Origin: Hirsutella rhossiliensis
Taxonomy: Eukaryota > Ascomycota > Sordariomycetes > Hypocreales > Ophiocordycipitaceae
Direction of reading: 5' to 3'
Assembly: GCF_020360975.1 (NCBI RefSeq)
Contig: NW_025408684.1
Coordinates: 186,001-250,000 of the forward strand
Length of the DNA stretch: 64,000 nucleotides
A model generated the notes under the pieces. It did not search any database. It had not been told where the DNA came from and worked only from the letters and a program-made list of their open reading frames with translations. Shown here piece after piece: positions 24,592 to 36,114 of this stretch (the stretch's first letter is position 1; each line of letters starts with the position of its first letter). A program made the translations under genes and the position numbers.

Positions 24592-27586
24592 TTACTATAA
24601 AGCTTTTATATAACCTTTAAAGGGAAGTTATTAAGACCGCCTATTACTTATAAAACTAGACCCTTAAAGGGACTACCTAAGAAATAAACTAGAAATCCCC
24701 CTTTAAGCTCTTTATAAAAAAGAGGGCCTTACTAGCTTACCTTTATATTAATAGCTATAAGGTATATACTATAACTACTAATATATAGCTAAAAAGAAAA
24801 AAGAAAAGAAAGCTTAATCTTAGAGCCTTTATTAGTTACCTTATTAATTATAGTTTTATAAATATCTTTTAGATCTAGATTCCTTTTTTATAAAAGGTTA
24901 TTTTAACTAAGGATATAATTTTTAATAAATCTAGCTCCTTTAATAGAAAGAGGGATTAATAGCCCCTCTTACTCTTATAAAGTTAGCTAATTTAAAAGAT
25001 CTAAATCCCCTCTTTTTAATAGTCTTAATAAGAGGTCCTAAATAAGGAAATTAAAGAAGAAACTAATATTAAAGTAGTTAAAGATAACGCTAACTTTAAA
25101 GAAGAGGAAGCTATTAAATTAAATAATCTAAATAAAAAAGGAGACTATAAAAAAGTAGTAAAGCTAGAATACGCTTACCTCCCTAAGCCTCCTCTTATAT
25201 AAAAAAAATATTTAAAAGTAGCTTTTTCTATTAGTCTTTCTATCTTAACCTTTAAGGGGGTAGGAAAGGCACCTCTCTTAAAGGATTACCTAGCTATATT
25301 TTTATCCTTACTTTAAGAAGTAAAGAAAGGTATAGGGCTTAATATAGTTACTAAAGAAAACTAACCTTACCCTTATTTTAATTATTTTTCTAACTTTTAT
25401 CTAATGCCTATAAAAGACGGTTCTTATAAAGTATTTATAGTAGGCTAGCTTTTTAAGTCTCTATTAGTAAGGAAGGTATATAAAAGAGACGTCCTAGACC
25501 TACTAGTAAACTTAAAGTAGCTAGAAGAATACCCCTTTAAAAACTAGTTTTTCTAAGCTTAGAAAGACTATCTAGCCTTATATAAAGAGATAGGGTCTTT
25601 TAAAGAGGTCCTTAAGGAAAAGGTAAGAGGAAAATAAGTCCTTAGCTATAAGTAGGTCTTTATTTATAAGACTAATAAATATAGCTTCCTTTAAAAGTAT
25701 AAGGCTTAGCTAGTTATTTATAAGAATTAATAGGAAAAAGGGGATTTACCTATTAAGGTAACTACCTTAGTAAGGATATTTTTTCGGACCCTTATAGCTA
25801 TAGTAGTAGAATTCGACCTTAAGCTTAATTAAATAGATACTATTAACGCCTTTATTAACTGCCCCCTTAAAAAAAGTTATTTATATATAACTTCCTCTTA
25901 GTTTTTAATAACTAAGAAAGGTTTTATAGCTTAGGAAAGCTTTATATAGACTATAAAGATTACCCTTTCTTTACTAATAGTATTTAATAGATTCCTTTAA
26001 AGCCCTAGGCTTTAAGAAAGTCCCTTAGAAACCGTATATAATATAAAAGGGTAAAATTATAGTCTTTTTCTATATCGATAATATTATCTAGGCCTACTTA
26101 AAAGAGGAAGAAGTAACTACTAAGGAGGCTATAAAAAGCCTATAATAAAAGTATAAGATAACTAAGCTAAGGGAGCTAAAGTAGTTCCTAGGGATTTAAA
26201 TCCTTTAAAATAGGTCTTAATAAACTATCTAGCTTACCTAAGACGCCTATATTAATAAGGTCGCTTATAAACTCCTCCTTAATTCCCTTAATAAGAAGCT
26301 TCCTTTATACTTATATTAAATAAAGAGCTTTTACTTAATCTATCTTTTTAAGCTAAGGAGTAAGAGAAATACTAATATTAATAGAAGGTAGGCTCCTTAA
26401 TTTTTTTCTAGCTATTTTTACTAAACTAGATATCTCTTTTACGGTCTCTTAGCTAGCTAAGTATAACTAAAATCCTAGCCCTAAGCACTAAGAAGTAGTA
26501 GACTAAGCTATCCTTTATCTCTATTTAATAAGATTATATAGTCTATACCTAGGAAGGTAAGAAAGGAAACTAGCTACTAAAATCTTCCTTTATTTATATA
26601 ATTTATCCTTTATAGATAATTCCTTAAATAGAAAAAGCTTATAAGGGTATATTATATCCCTTTTTAAAGGAACTATTACTTAAAGAGCTTTAAAATAAGC
26701 TACTATTATAACTTTAAGTATAGAGGTAAAGCTACTAGCTCTTTTAAAAGTATTAAATAAAGCGATTTTCCTTAGCTAGCTACTTATATCTTTACGACTA
26801 TAAATTCCGACCCTATTAGCTATAGAATATAATAATATATAGACTATATAAATTATTATAAAGGAAAATAGTAAGCTATTAACCTAGCTATAATATATTA
26901 ATATCTACTAATATTAATTATATTAAGAAGTTTAAAAGGGACTTATATCTATCTATTAAGTTTTAATAATAACGATAAAAGCTAATAGTCTTATAAAGCC
27001 CTTATTAAAGTAAAAGCTAGCTATCTTTTTATAGTAAATTAAGCTAAAAGACGTTTAAGAGAAGCTATCCTTAGAAGCCTACCTTAAGAGTCTATAAGAA
27101 GAGCTAATAGTATATAAGAGGAAGGAGACGTTTATAGCTAAAAAGAGGAACTAGGACTTATCTTAATAGAGGGCCCTTAGCTTAATTAAGACTTATTTTT
27201 CTTAAAGGCCCCCTTTTTAAGGACTTATCTTTAAAGAAGCCCCCCTTTCTTATAAGACTTAATTTCCTCCTTAAGCCCCTTTTTTCTAAAGTAGGTCTAA
27301 AAGAGCCTAGGGCTAAAACCTAGATTTCTTAAGTAAAAGATAAGTATAGACTAAGACCTTCTTTATACGCTTACCGGCCTAATTATTTAGCTTTACCCTT
27401 TCTATAAAAGTAAGCTATAGTTAAAGGGGTATATCGCAAAGTATAGCTTAATTTTATAGTTCTTAGAGATATCCCTTAGTAAGAGGGACTAAGAAAGCTA
27501 AAAATACCTAGTATAAAAAAAGGAAGAAAGGAGGTAGAAAAAGGAGGGTAAGGGTATAAAGGGAAGTAAAAGTAGTAATAGCTTCC
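24592..27586 (+). pseudogene. RIPed Copia pol relic (integrase end, RT, RNase H)
   Basis: The plus strand reads as a Ty1/Copia polymerase with stops. At about 25800-25870 there is EFDLKLN-(stop)-IDTINAFINCPL, the start of the Copia reverse transcriptase, and an FLYRYNII stretch stands in the place of FYVDD at about 26060-26090. The interior resumes exactly after the Gypsy B target duplication. The 3' LTR follows at 27587. Confidence 0.75.
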
Positions 27587-28154
27587 TCTTAAGGTATATA
27601 AGTAAAGGCGGATTTTTAGGAAATTAAGAAATTACGTAAGACTATATAATAAATAGAAAGAAGGAGTATAAGGTAGGATTTTTAACGGAATTAATTAATA
27701 GTATATTAATATATAAAAGAGGTATTAAAGTTAATAATTATCTCTTTATCTACTAGCGGATATACTATCTTATATAGATAGTTATAGCTAAATAGAAGAA
27801 CCTTTCGGGACTAGATTTAGGCTACTATATAGCCCTAAGACTAATAAACTTTATAATACCTCGAGTAAATCTAAAAGTATCTTAGTTCTACTAATATTTA
27901 TGTTTAAAGGAGGTTAGTTATACTAGTATTCTTAAGAGGTCTTAGCTAGTATTCTAAGCTAGCTCTATTCCTTCGATTCCCGATTATATAATAACCGGCA
28001 ACCTATTTAATATATAATAATATATAAAATAACAGGCGATTCTTAGTCTATAGGATAGGATTTTATCTATAATTAATATACTACTTATTAGCTTATATAA
28101 TTAGGAGAGTATATTATAGCTACTTTATTTATAGTAGGAATACCGTTCCTTATA
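27587..28154 (+). repeat. Copia 3' LTR (568 bp), RIPed
   Basis: Same length as the inverted solo LTR at 8101-8668 and alignable along its whole length. It follows the plus-strand Copia polymerase, so it is read as the 3' LTR of that element. Confidence 0.75.
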
Positions 28155-28558
28155 GCCTCCCTTAAAGAGTAGATTTATATACTCTTTACTAATTTATTTA
28201 TAGTAGTATATATATAGGGTAAAAACCTAATTTAGGAAAACTATTCTTATACCTTAATAGGATAAATAAAAACCTATTCTTTCTTAGGAAAAAGAATCCT
28301 TAGGTATATACTAATAGAAAAACCTATAGTAGGAAAAATCTATAGTTATAATAATTATTTATAGGATAACCTTATATAAGGTAAAACCTATTATTATAAG
28401 GAAAATCTTAATCTAGCCCCGCTATAAGTAGGCCGGCCCGGACCTCGCCTACTTAGACCTAGCAATAAATTTATTAGGACCTCCCCTTAACCTTAGTATA
28501 GGCCCCCCGACTAGGAAAATAAAAACCTAGGGCCGATACTAGTAACTCGATAAGTATA
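28155..28558. other. RIPed spacer with recurrent AAAACCTA motif
   Basis: No gene seen. The string aaaaccta recurs about every 60-100 bases between 28220 and 28540. CpA is depleted. No transposon domain is recognised. Confidence 0.4.
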
Positions 28559-29010
28559 GCGTAAAGCTAGTACGATAACCCGACTACCGGCCTAGCTAAA
28601 GGCTAGTATTAATAAAAAATAGCCTGCTAAGCCTAATAGCGGAAAAATAAAGTAGAGCCCGGAAGATATTATTATAGGATAAGGTTAGAGATAATTATAT
28701 AATTAACTATTAACTATTAACTAAAAACGCTTATACTACTAATTAACGCTATATACCCCGCGTATATAAAGGAGTTACTTTCTAAGGTTACTTTATAGCG
28801 GGGCTAATACGATTACGACTAACTATAACGATACCTAAGATAGCCGGCGTAAGATTCCTATATATTATAACCGCGACCTAGTATAAGGGCGGACTAGCTA
28901 TAAAAGAAGGGAGGGTTTTCCTTTAAGTACTTTAGTTTTTCCCTCTTATTTAATATCGAAGTTCTAGATACCTCTAAATAGGTTACTAGTATAATCTTAA
29001 TAATAATATA
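28559..29010 (+). repeat. RIPed repeat shared, inverted, with 61300-62231
   Basis: The reverse complement of 61300-61712 plus 62199-62231 matches this stretch. The copy at the right end is interrupted by a solo LTR and bounded by a Gypsy B copy, and this copy is uninterrupted at both points, so it shows the unfilled target sites. The identity of the repeat is unknown. Confidence 0.75.
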
Positions 29011-29966
29011 CTTTTTTATATTTATAAACTCTATAGTTTAAGTATATATATTTATTATAATCTTTTTTATTATATTTAACTTATTATATAAACCTTTAAA
29101 AGATTAATAGTTTAGATACCTTAAAGTAAGTAGCGCTATACTATTCTTTTACTTTAGCGTATTTATAGATTTTATATATCTTTAAAAGATATCTTATTAA
29201 TAAACTATAATTATTATAGTATTTAAGTAGCGTACTATAATTAGGTTTTAATAATATAACTTAGTCGTTTAGGTAGCGTTAATTAATTTTCTAGTAGTTT
29301 AGTTTTATACTTAAATAGGGTTTCGAAAGTACTTATCCCTTAAGCCTAACTAAGAAAGCGTTATATTATACCTTTATCTAAAAGTATATTATATAATCTA
29401 AGTAAATATATAATATCTATAAAATATACTTATAGTACTTATAAGTAAATAGTATTTATAGATTATCTTTAAATTCTCTTTATAGTTACTATTCTTATTA
29501 TAGAGCTATAAAGGTATCGACTATAGCGATAGCTATAGTATAGTCTCTTTTAGGTAGTACTAGTTAATACTAAATTAATATAGCTTATTAGGTTTCTATA
29601 AGAATTTAAGGTATTTATTAAGTTCTAATTTTAAGTATTTCTTTAAATTCTTTAAAGTATAAAGTATATTTTTTAATTATAGTATTTTCCCTTAATAGTA
29701 AGGGTAGTAGTATAAGTTCGTTCTTATCTTTTATTTCTCTAAGTATTTCTTATTCTTTAAAGCTTATATTATCGATATTTTATTATTCCTCCTTAGGTTA
29801 TTATTTAAGTTTTATAAATATAAGGGCTATATTTATATCTTCTTTATTATATTATTTATAGACTACCTATTATTATTATCGATTTTTATTTTATATATCT
29901 TCTTAGAATTATTTACCATTCTTCTTAATTTAGTCTTAAGAGACTCCTTTAAGATAAAGGTATTCT

Positions 29967-30039
29967 TATCACGAAAAAGATATGGCCGCCTGTTAGATAC
30001 AAGCGACAGCGTCAATTAACGCATATAGTATACGCGACA
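29967..30039 (-). repeat. TRIM 3' LTR (73 bp)
   Basis: Differs from 30264-30336 at three positions, all G to A or C to T in a TpG/CpA context, so only this copy carries RIP-type changes. Confidence 0.8.
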
Positions 30040-30155
30040 CACCCCCTCAGGGATATCGGGTCAATTCGTCCCGGGATACCTGGATATCCTAGACCACAGC
30101 GGGAATTTTTATATAGGCAGGCCCCATGCTGAAACCGCGCTTAATTGCGCTGGCG

Positions 30156-30200
30156 GGACTCGAACCACGGGCCTTCGGGTAATGCGCGCCAGGCTAGCCA
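30156..30200 (-). other. tRNA-like A and B boxes inside the TRIM
   Basis: On the minus strand TGGCTAGCCTGG (A-box-like, 30200-30189) is followed after 22 bases by GGTTCGAGTCC (B box, 30166-30156). The T stem pairs imperfectly and no full cloverleaf is obvious, so this is not a functional tRNA. It looks like a tRNA- or SINE-derived RNA polymerase III promoter. Confidence 0.6.
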
Positions 30201-30252
30201 GAAGTGCGTGCGCAGTCACCGGGAAGTTCCCGGAGGGGTAACCCCTCCGCCC

Positions 30253-30263
30253 GGGCTCATAAC
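30253..30263 (-). promoter_or_regulatory. TRIM primer binding site (half initiator tRNA-Met)
   Basis: The plus strand gggctcataac, directly adjacent to the 5' LTR, equals the initiator tRNA-Met anticodon-loop sequence as I know it from yeast, so the minus strand can pair with that tRNA half. Confidence 0.65.
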
Positions 30264-30336
30264 TGTCACGAAAAAGATGTGGCCGCCTGTCAGATACAAG
30301 CGACAGCGTCAATTAACGCATATAGTATACGCGACA
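30264..30336 (-). repeat. TRIM 5' LTR (73 bp)
   Basis: Partner of 29967-30039, free of RIP-type changes, followed by the target duplication attct. Confidence 0.8.
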
Positions 30337-31805
30337 ATTCTAGTTCTATAAATTTAACTTATTTCTATATTTTAGGATCCCTTTATTATATTATTATAAA
30401 GGTCTTCTTTAATAGCTTTAAGAACTATTTAATATTATTCTTATCGCTTAAGTATACTATATATTCGTTATTATAGTATATAGTTTAACTAAGGAGTTTA
30501 TACTTTAGTTCCTATCTATTAATAGCGTTTAGGTATTTCTTACCTTTTAAGGCTAGTACTTAGTAGGTTTTCTTCTCCTTATAAGGTTATCTATATTCTT
30601 TAAAGTAATATCTAAGTTTCTTATAGTTAAAATACTTTTCTTTACTTTTCTATATTATATCTAAATCTATCTTACCTAGGTTAGTTATATAGGCATAGGT
30701 AATAAGAGTTTCGCGCTTTTTTTATAGTTAGCGCGTTAATTAAAGTTATTTTTATAAGAAAGGTTTTAATTTCCTTTTCTTTATTTCTTTTCTTAGCGTT
30801 ATATATACTATCTATTATTAATTTATACTACTATAATAATATAGTTTAAGAGGTTATTAGGTCGATTTTCCTTATAAAGCTTATCCTTAACTTCTTCTTT
30901 AAGCTTATTATAGAATTATAATATAAGAGGTTTATTATCTTAATTAAGTTTTAAGGTAACTTAATAGAACTTCATAGTATAATCTAATACTAAGATCCTT
31001 TATTAAAGTTCTCGAAGTTTCTATTTAGCTTCTTATTCCTTATTAGTTATTCTAAATACCTTTATAATAGCTTCTTTAAATCCTTAGAAACTAACAAAGA
31101 CTTTATCTATCTTATTATCTTATCGCACTAGTTAGTTATCGAGAAAATCCCTTATAATAGGTCTAAACTAAGTAAGTACTATTCTAAATAAATAATTTCC
31201 TATATAGAGTACCTTTTTAACTAGGTCTAAGAGTTTAATAGGGTAAAACTAATAGTAGGCCTTAAGTTAGGTAAGAAAGTCTTAAAGTATACTATAAGTA
31301 CTATTAAATAGTCCTAGCTATTTTAGTTTAACTACTTCTTTAAGGTCCTTAACTTATTTATTACTTCCTTTATTCTTAAGTAACTATACCTTATATTAAA
31401 GGGTAATAATCTCGCGTATTATATCCTAAGGCAATATAGTAGCTCTAGAGTTAGTTAATCTAGCTTACTATATAGGTATATTAATAGTTATAATATTACT
31501 TAAAGTAACGCGGTATTATACTAAATAAGAGCTTTTAACGTATAACGACCGGTATTATTCTTAAGGGATAAACCTATTAAAGGGTTTATATTAATAGATA
31601 TAATAGGGCGTAGTCTAAGTAATAATAAGTATATTACGTTAGTAATAAGTTAGAGGTTATAGACCGTAGACTATAACTAGGTAATTAAGTAATCGGAATT
31701 AAAGATAAGATCGTAATAGAGATCGTAATAATTATATTAAAAGCTAGAGAGCTATCTATTAAAAGGAGTAAAAGTAGGTAGCTATATATACCTATAGAGA
31801 CTATC

Positions 31806-32000
31806 TGTGAAAGGCTGGCCCGGAGTTTATTCAACAAGCAGGTGCCTAGGTGTTGTCTATCTAGAGCTAAGGAGGAAAAGAAGCTGAACTCGAGGCGTAG
31901 CCTCGAGTGCGAGCTTATATTACCCTTCTCGGAATGTTCTCGCAGCTTCTGGGTCCGCGGAGCGGGGCCGGTGTTGCCACCGGAGCACGACCCACCGGAC
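31806..32000 (-). repeat. Gypsy D 3' LTR, left part
   Basis: Matches 42456-42651. It contains a palindrome centred near 31899 (actcgaggc-gta-gcctcgagt). It continues at 37631-37671 beyond Copia E. Confidence 0.9.
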
Positions 32001-32322
32001 TGTCAGAACCTTGATGAGGTTCTCGTCGGATAGGTCACGGACACAGCAAGAATGGTACGATCGGATGAAGTGAGGTATGATGTGTGTGTCTGTCTGTGTC
32101 CCCCATTTGGGGGTGCTCTGCCCAAGCCCTATATCAAAGGGCGATGGCCTCAATCCCTATGACATGCCATCACGTCATATCTCTGTAACTGTCTCATAGA
32201 TGTCCTCGTGGCCTCATCAGCTGCGCTACCTGGTGCGCTATCGTCTGCGCTACCGTTGGCGCTGCCACTAGTAGCCTGACGCTATCGTAGCTGCATCTAC
32301 CCGGATTCTACCGGATCTAACA
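32001..32322 (-). repeat. Copia E 3' LTR (322 bp)
   Basis: On the plus strand it starts tgtcagaacc and ends gatctaaca; it looks identical to 37304-37625. Confidence 0.93.
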
Positions 32323-32333
32323 CACCCTCCCAG
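32323..32333 (-). promoter_or_regulatory. Copia E polypurine tract
   Basis: The minus strand reads ctgggagggtg directly before the 3' LTR, the usual place of plus-strand priming. Confidence 0.7.
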
Positions 32334-32501
32334 CTGAGCTCGCATCGCGAGGGAAGCTGCCAATGATCCGCCCAAATCGTCCAAAGCCATTGTGTATGTG
32401 AATTGTTCTTTCGGGCCGGAACATCATCTCTCCCGGGGCGAGTATCGTGCCTGTAGATGCGCTCGCGGCTCATTGCGCCTTCTTCGTGATTTCGTCGCTG
32501 G

Positions 32502-35500
32502 TCATTCCTTATCTTCCTTGTGCCACACCTCATATATCTGTTCTTGGAGTTCTTCGTCATCTGTTTCGGGGAGCGACCGGCCGGCGAGGAGGCTGGTGAC
32601 GTCTTCGAGGCCCATTTGCTTGACGAATGCTTCAAAGTGAGGTCCTTGGAGCGCCTTTGTCAAACCATCGGCCATCAGCTCGGCGCTGGGTGTATACGTG
32701 ACTTCGATCGTGCCGTTGGCTACTTCTTGACGAAGCCAATGGTTGTGGATGTTGACGTGACGAAGCTTTGTCTTCAGCGCTGCGATCTCTGCGTTGACGA
32801 GCCGGATTGTTTGGTTATTGTCGCATTGAATCCGAATGTGTGAGGCATCCAGCTTGACACCCAGCTCGTCGATCAGCCTGCTCATGTATATTGACTCCTT
32901 GGCGGTTTGTGACAATGCCAAAAGCTCTGCCTCAGTTGTCGAGGTTGTGACGGTATCTTGCTTGTTTGCCCGCCACCCGATGAGACCTCCAAACAGCTTC
33001 ATGGCGTAGGCCTGCGAGCTTTTCCGGTCGGTCGAGTTGTCAGCAAATGATGAGTCGCTTGCCACTTCAAAATCATCGCCACCTCCCAGCCTGAGGCCAA
33101 ATTCTTTCTCTCGACCAAGTAGCAAATTGCTCGGTCAGCAGCGTCTTGGTGTTGAGGGCTGGGGTTGGACATGAAGTTTGCCAGTTTTGAGGCGACAAAG
33201 GCTACATCTGGCCTTGTGATGACTGCTGCATACAAGAGAGATCCCGCTTTCACCTGGTAGGAGTTTACTTCTCCGTTCGTGGCGATGCCTTCAAATGGGA
33301 GTAGCTCTTCAGTCCCCATTGGTGTGTTAAAAATTCTGCGTTTGTTTGCTAGGCGGCCGATCTTCTCAATGTATGAAGCTTGTGACAGCCAAATCAGGCG
33401 TCGATCACGGTTGCGAATGATTTCGATTCCTAAGAACCATTGGAGGTCGTTTCCTCCGGTCAGTTCATATTTTGAACGCAGTTGGTCGGTTAGAGCTTTT
33501 GCCCTCAGTCCGTCTTCCTTCCGAAACGCAAACACAATGTCATCAACGTAAAAGAAGACGAATATGCCGTCGAGGTTAGGCAACAGGGCTCATGAGGAAC
33601 CGTCTTGAAGCCAATTTTCTTGAGCGTATTGGTCAGCTCGCGATGCCACAACAGAGGCGACTTTCGCAGCCCGTAGAGTGCTTTCAACAATTTCAAGATT
33701 ATGCCGTGTTTCCTGTGACCCGGCGGCATACGCATGTAAATCCCGTCGTCCAAGTTGGCATTCACAAATGCATTGACGGCGTCGTATTGGATCAGTTCGA
33801 GGTCGAATCTTGCCGCAATTGCCATCAGTGATCTGAAGCTTCTTCCAGCCAACGTAGCTGCATATGTGTCTTGGGTGTTTCGACGTTCTTGGTCGCCTCG
33901 GACCACAAGGCGAGCTTTGCATTTCACCAGCCTGCCTCGCTTGGTGTACTTGTGGACGTAAATCCACATGCAGTCAAGAATTTGTGTTCCATTTGAGATT
34001 GTGTTGAGGCCACCTCCTTCCAAGAACCCATTTTCTGGTGGCTCTGGAGGTGGTCTCGTTCGGCTTGCTCGAACATGTAGCGGAAAGTGTGTGTCTTGAG
34101 ATCGTGGTGACTCTTTGGGAGGCGGTAGGTCTTTTCGATCGATTTGTTTCTTGAAGATGAGTCTTTCTAGGTAGGCCTTGTCTCGAGGCTTCCCACTTGT
34201 CTTGTCTTTTGAAATGGGGTTTGCAACAGTCCCTGCTAGGAAAGCTGACGCCCAAGTCTGTCTTGCAGAGTTTTCTTTTGACGATGTGGTTCTGGCTCAC
34301 AGGAGGGTGACAGCCCGTCCTGGTGCCCATCTGTCAAGCTCTGTGATGTTTCAGGCATTGTGAGGTCATCATGACTCTCTTGCCACCAGGGTCTGTCCTG
34401 GATTTTCTTTCCACAAAGGGTCTTGTATCATTTGTATTGAGGCTGCAAGGAGAGCAGCCGGAGGAGTCTGGAGGCGTTGGCAGGAGTTCAAAGCGTGCCT
34501 CAGTGTATTTTTCATTGAATTGTTCCTCGTTTGGTGGATCGACCATTTGTTCGTCGTCGTCGTTGAAATCGAAGACGGGCTCATCTGGAGCCTGCGTTGT
34601 CATTAGCGAGAAATTTCATCATTCTTTGGGAGGCCAATCTGGGTGAGTGTCTGCCAGTTTGTCAAGGTCGGCTTCCTGACCGATTCAGCGAGGCTTTGGA
34701 GCGTTCCATCGAACACTTGATCCTCATCGAAAACGACGTCTCGTGTGAGTATCACCTCGCCTGTCAAAGGTATCCAGACCCTGTAGATGTTTGAGGAGGA
34801 ATACCCGACGAGATGGCCAATCCAAGCCCTTGGGTTGAGCTTTTGAGTCGTTGTTCTTTCTTTTGGGCCACCCTTGTCATGGCGAAAACCTTGCACCCGT
34901 AGGCGCGGAGGTGTTCGAGGGGTGGTTTCTTGCCTGTGAGCACTTTGTAAGGTGATCTCCATTTCTTCCCGTATCTTGGGGTGCGGTTGTTGAGATACAC
35001 CGCGGCCTGTAAATCTCTGTCCACAGCTGAGTTGGAAGCATTCCCCTCATCGCTCGAGCCTTGTCTTTGATCGTCCCGGCTGAGCGTTCGGACAATCCAT
35101 TTTGACATTGGGTGTTTGGGGCCGATGGCTCGACCTTGAGGAACTTCTCGTGGACGAGGTAGTTGAGAATTTCTGGTTTCCCCGTAGTCAGCTCATTGTC
35201 GCACTCGACGATTTTTGTGATAAATTCGTATTGATGTTTCAGGTTGCTCAGAAGGTATTCAATCGAAGCCTTGACAGTCTCTGTTTGCGGTCTTGCAGGT
35301 AGAAATCCCAGGCAAACCCGCTTGCTCTGTCTGTCACCAGCATCAGCGAGTTATATCCCTTCTTGTAAGGCTCGAAGTCGTGAAATCGATTCCGAGTCTT
35401 TCTCCAGGTTTGCAGTCTTCGCGGGGTTCTCTTCGTATCTGTTTTCTCAACTTGCCCATTACGCAGTTATCACAGTCAACGGAGGATTCTTTGATCTTCA

Positions 35501-36102
35501 CTCCTCGTGAGCAGTTCACGAGGTGCTCCATGGCTCTGGGGCCTGGGTGCCCGAGCCGCAGGTGCCAGAGCTTTGCAGATACCTTCTGAGGGCTTCGTTG
35601 TGTTATCGAAGTGTACTTGTTTCGTCTGTTGAAGAATGCCCTTCGAGTGACGTCGCTGGGGATGTGTTCCAGCACAAACTGGTCGTGTTCCTGGCTGACC
35701 AGGCCGATGATGCTCAATCTGAAGCTCGAAGGCACGACTGTTGGCCTGGACTTTCGTCCCACCAGATGCCGTGTCTCTTCAGGGTTTTGTAGGAGACTAG
35801 GTTGCACGCAAAATTTTCGCAAAACGCGACATCAGTCAGCCGTAGACAGCGTGGGCCTTGAGGGCCTTCGATCCTGATGTCGACATCACCATAGCCTTGA
35901 ATAGGCACTTGGCTCTCCCTGCCCAGAGGAAGTCGCCTTTTGTCGCTCTCCTGAAGTTGAGAAATCGTGAAATTTGGTTGAAGATGTGGATGGTCGAAGC
36001 AGAGTCAAGCAGGGCCGAGTTGCACAGCGGATATGACTCGACAGAGAAAGCTGCTTGGCCAGGTTGATGAGCGATGGCGAATGAAGCGGAGCACTTCCCC
36101 AT
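32502..36102 (-). pseudogene. Copia E pol (protease, integrase, RT, RNase H), frameshifted
   Basis: Domains run in order on the minus strand. The aspartic protease shows LDSASTIHIFN at about 36010. A GAG-pre-integrase zinc block shows HLRLGHPG and CDNC at about 35590-35460. The integrase core ends at SERSAGTIKDKAR near 35050. The reverse transcriptase has DAVNAFVNANL at about 33770 and FYVDDIVF at about 33550. RNase H includes STTEAELLAL at about 32930. The reading moves between frames at several places (near 35830, 35340, 34960, 34600, 34330, 33590 and 33120), so no full polyprotein can be made from this copy. The final stop is at 32502, 180 bases before the 3' LTR. Confidence 0.9.
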
Positions 36103-36114
36103 CGCTCTTCCAAG

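Larger units (their letters stand above)
29967..30336 (-). mobile_element. 370-bp TRIM-like LTR element with tRNA-like core
   Basis: Two 73-bp direct repeats (29967-30039, 30264-30336) start TGTC and end GACA and enclose 224 bp. The element is bounded by a perfect 5-bp target duplication, attct (29962-29966, 30337-30341). Right inside the right-hand LTR, on the plus strand, is gggctcataac (30253-30263), which matches the anticodon loop region of initiator tRNA-Met. Its complement would be a primer binding site for a half-tRNA, as known for Copia-type elements. A purine run sits inside the left LTR. These signs set the orientation to minus. It has no ORF and so would depend on another element's proteins. 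It keeps CA/TG, unlike everything around it. Confidence 0.8.
29010..31772 (-). mobile_element. Inverted, truncated Gypsy C copy
   Basis: The reverse complement matches Gypsy C from inside its 5' LTR to about position 13090. The LTR part is 31541-31772 and stops about halfway, where sequence similarity to the LTR ends. The interior part carries the same RIP pattern of TAA/TAG codons. It is interrupted by the TRIM at 29967-30336. The pol half of the element is missing. Confidence 0.8.

Noticed and set aside
28220..28540. Telomere-like repeat (aaaaccta)
   Set aside because: The motif is spaced irregularly at 60-100 bases and is not the fungal telomere repeat.
30156..30200. A functional tRNA gene
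   Set aside because: The A and B boxes are present, but the T stem is mismatched, box spacing is short and no cloverleaf or anticodon arm can be drawn.
30109..30476. Three short ORFs over the TRIM element
   Set aside because: They overlap the LTRs and the tRNA-like core in both strands and run into RIPed DNA. The element's repeats explain the open frames.
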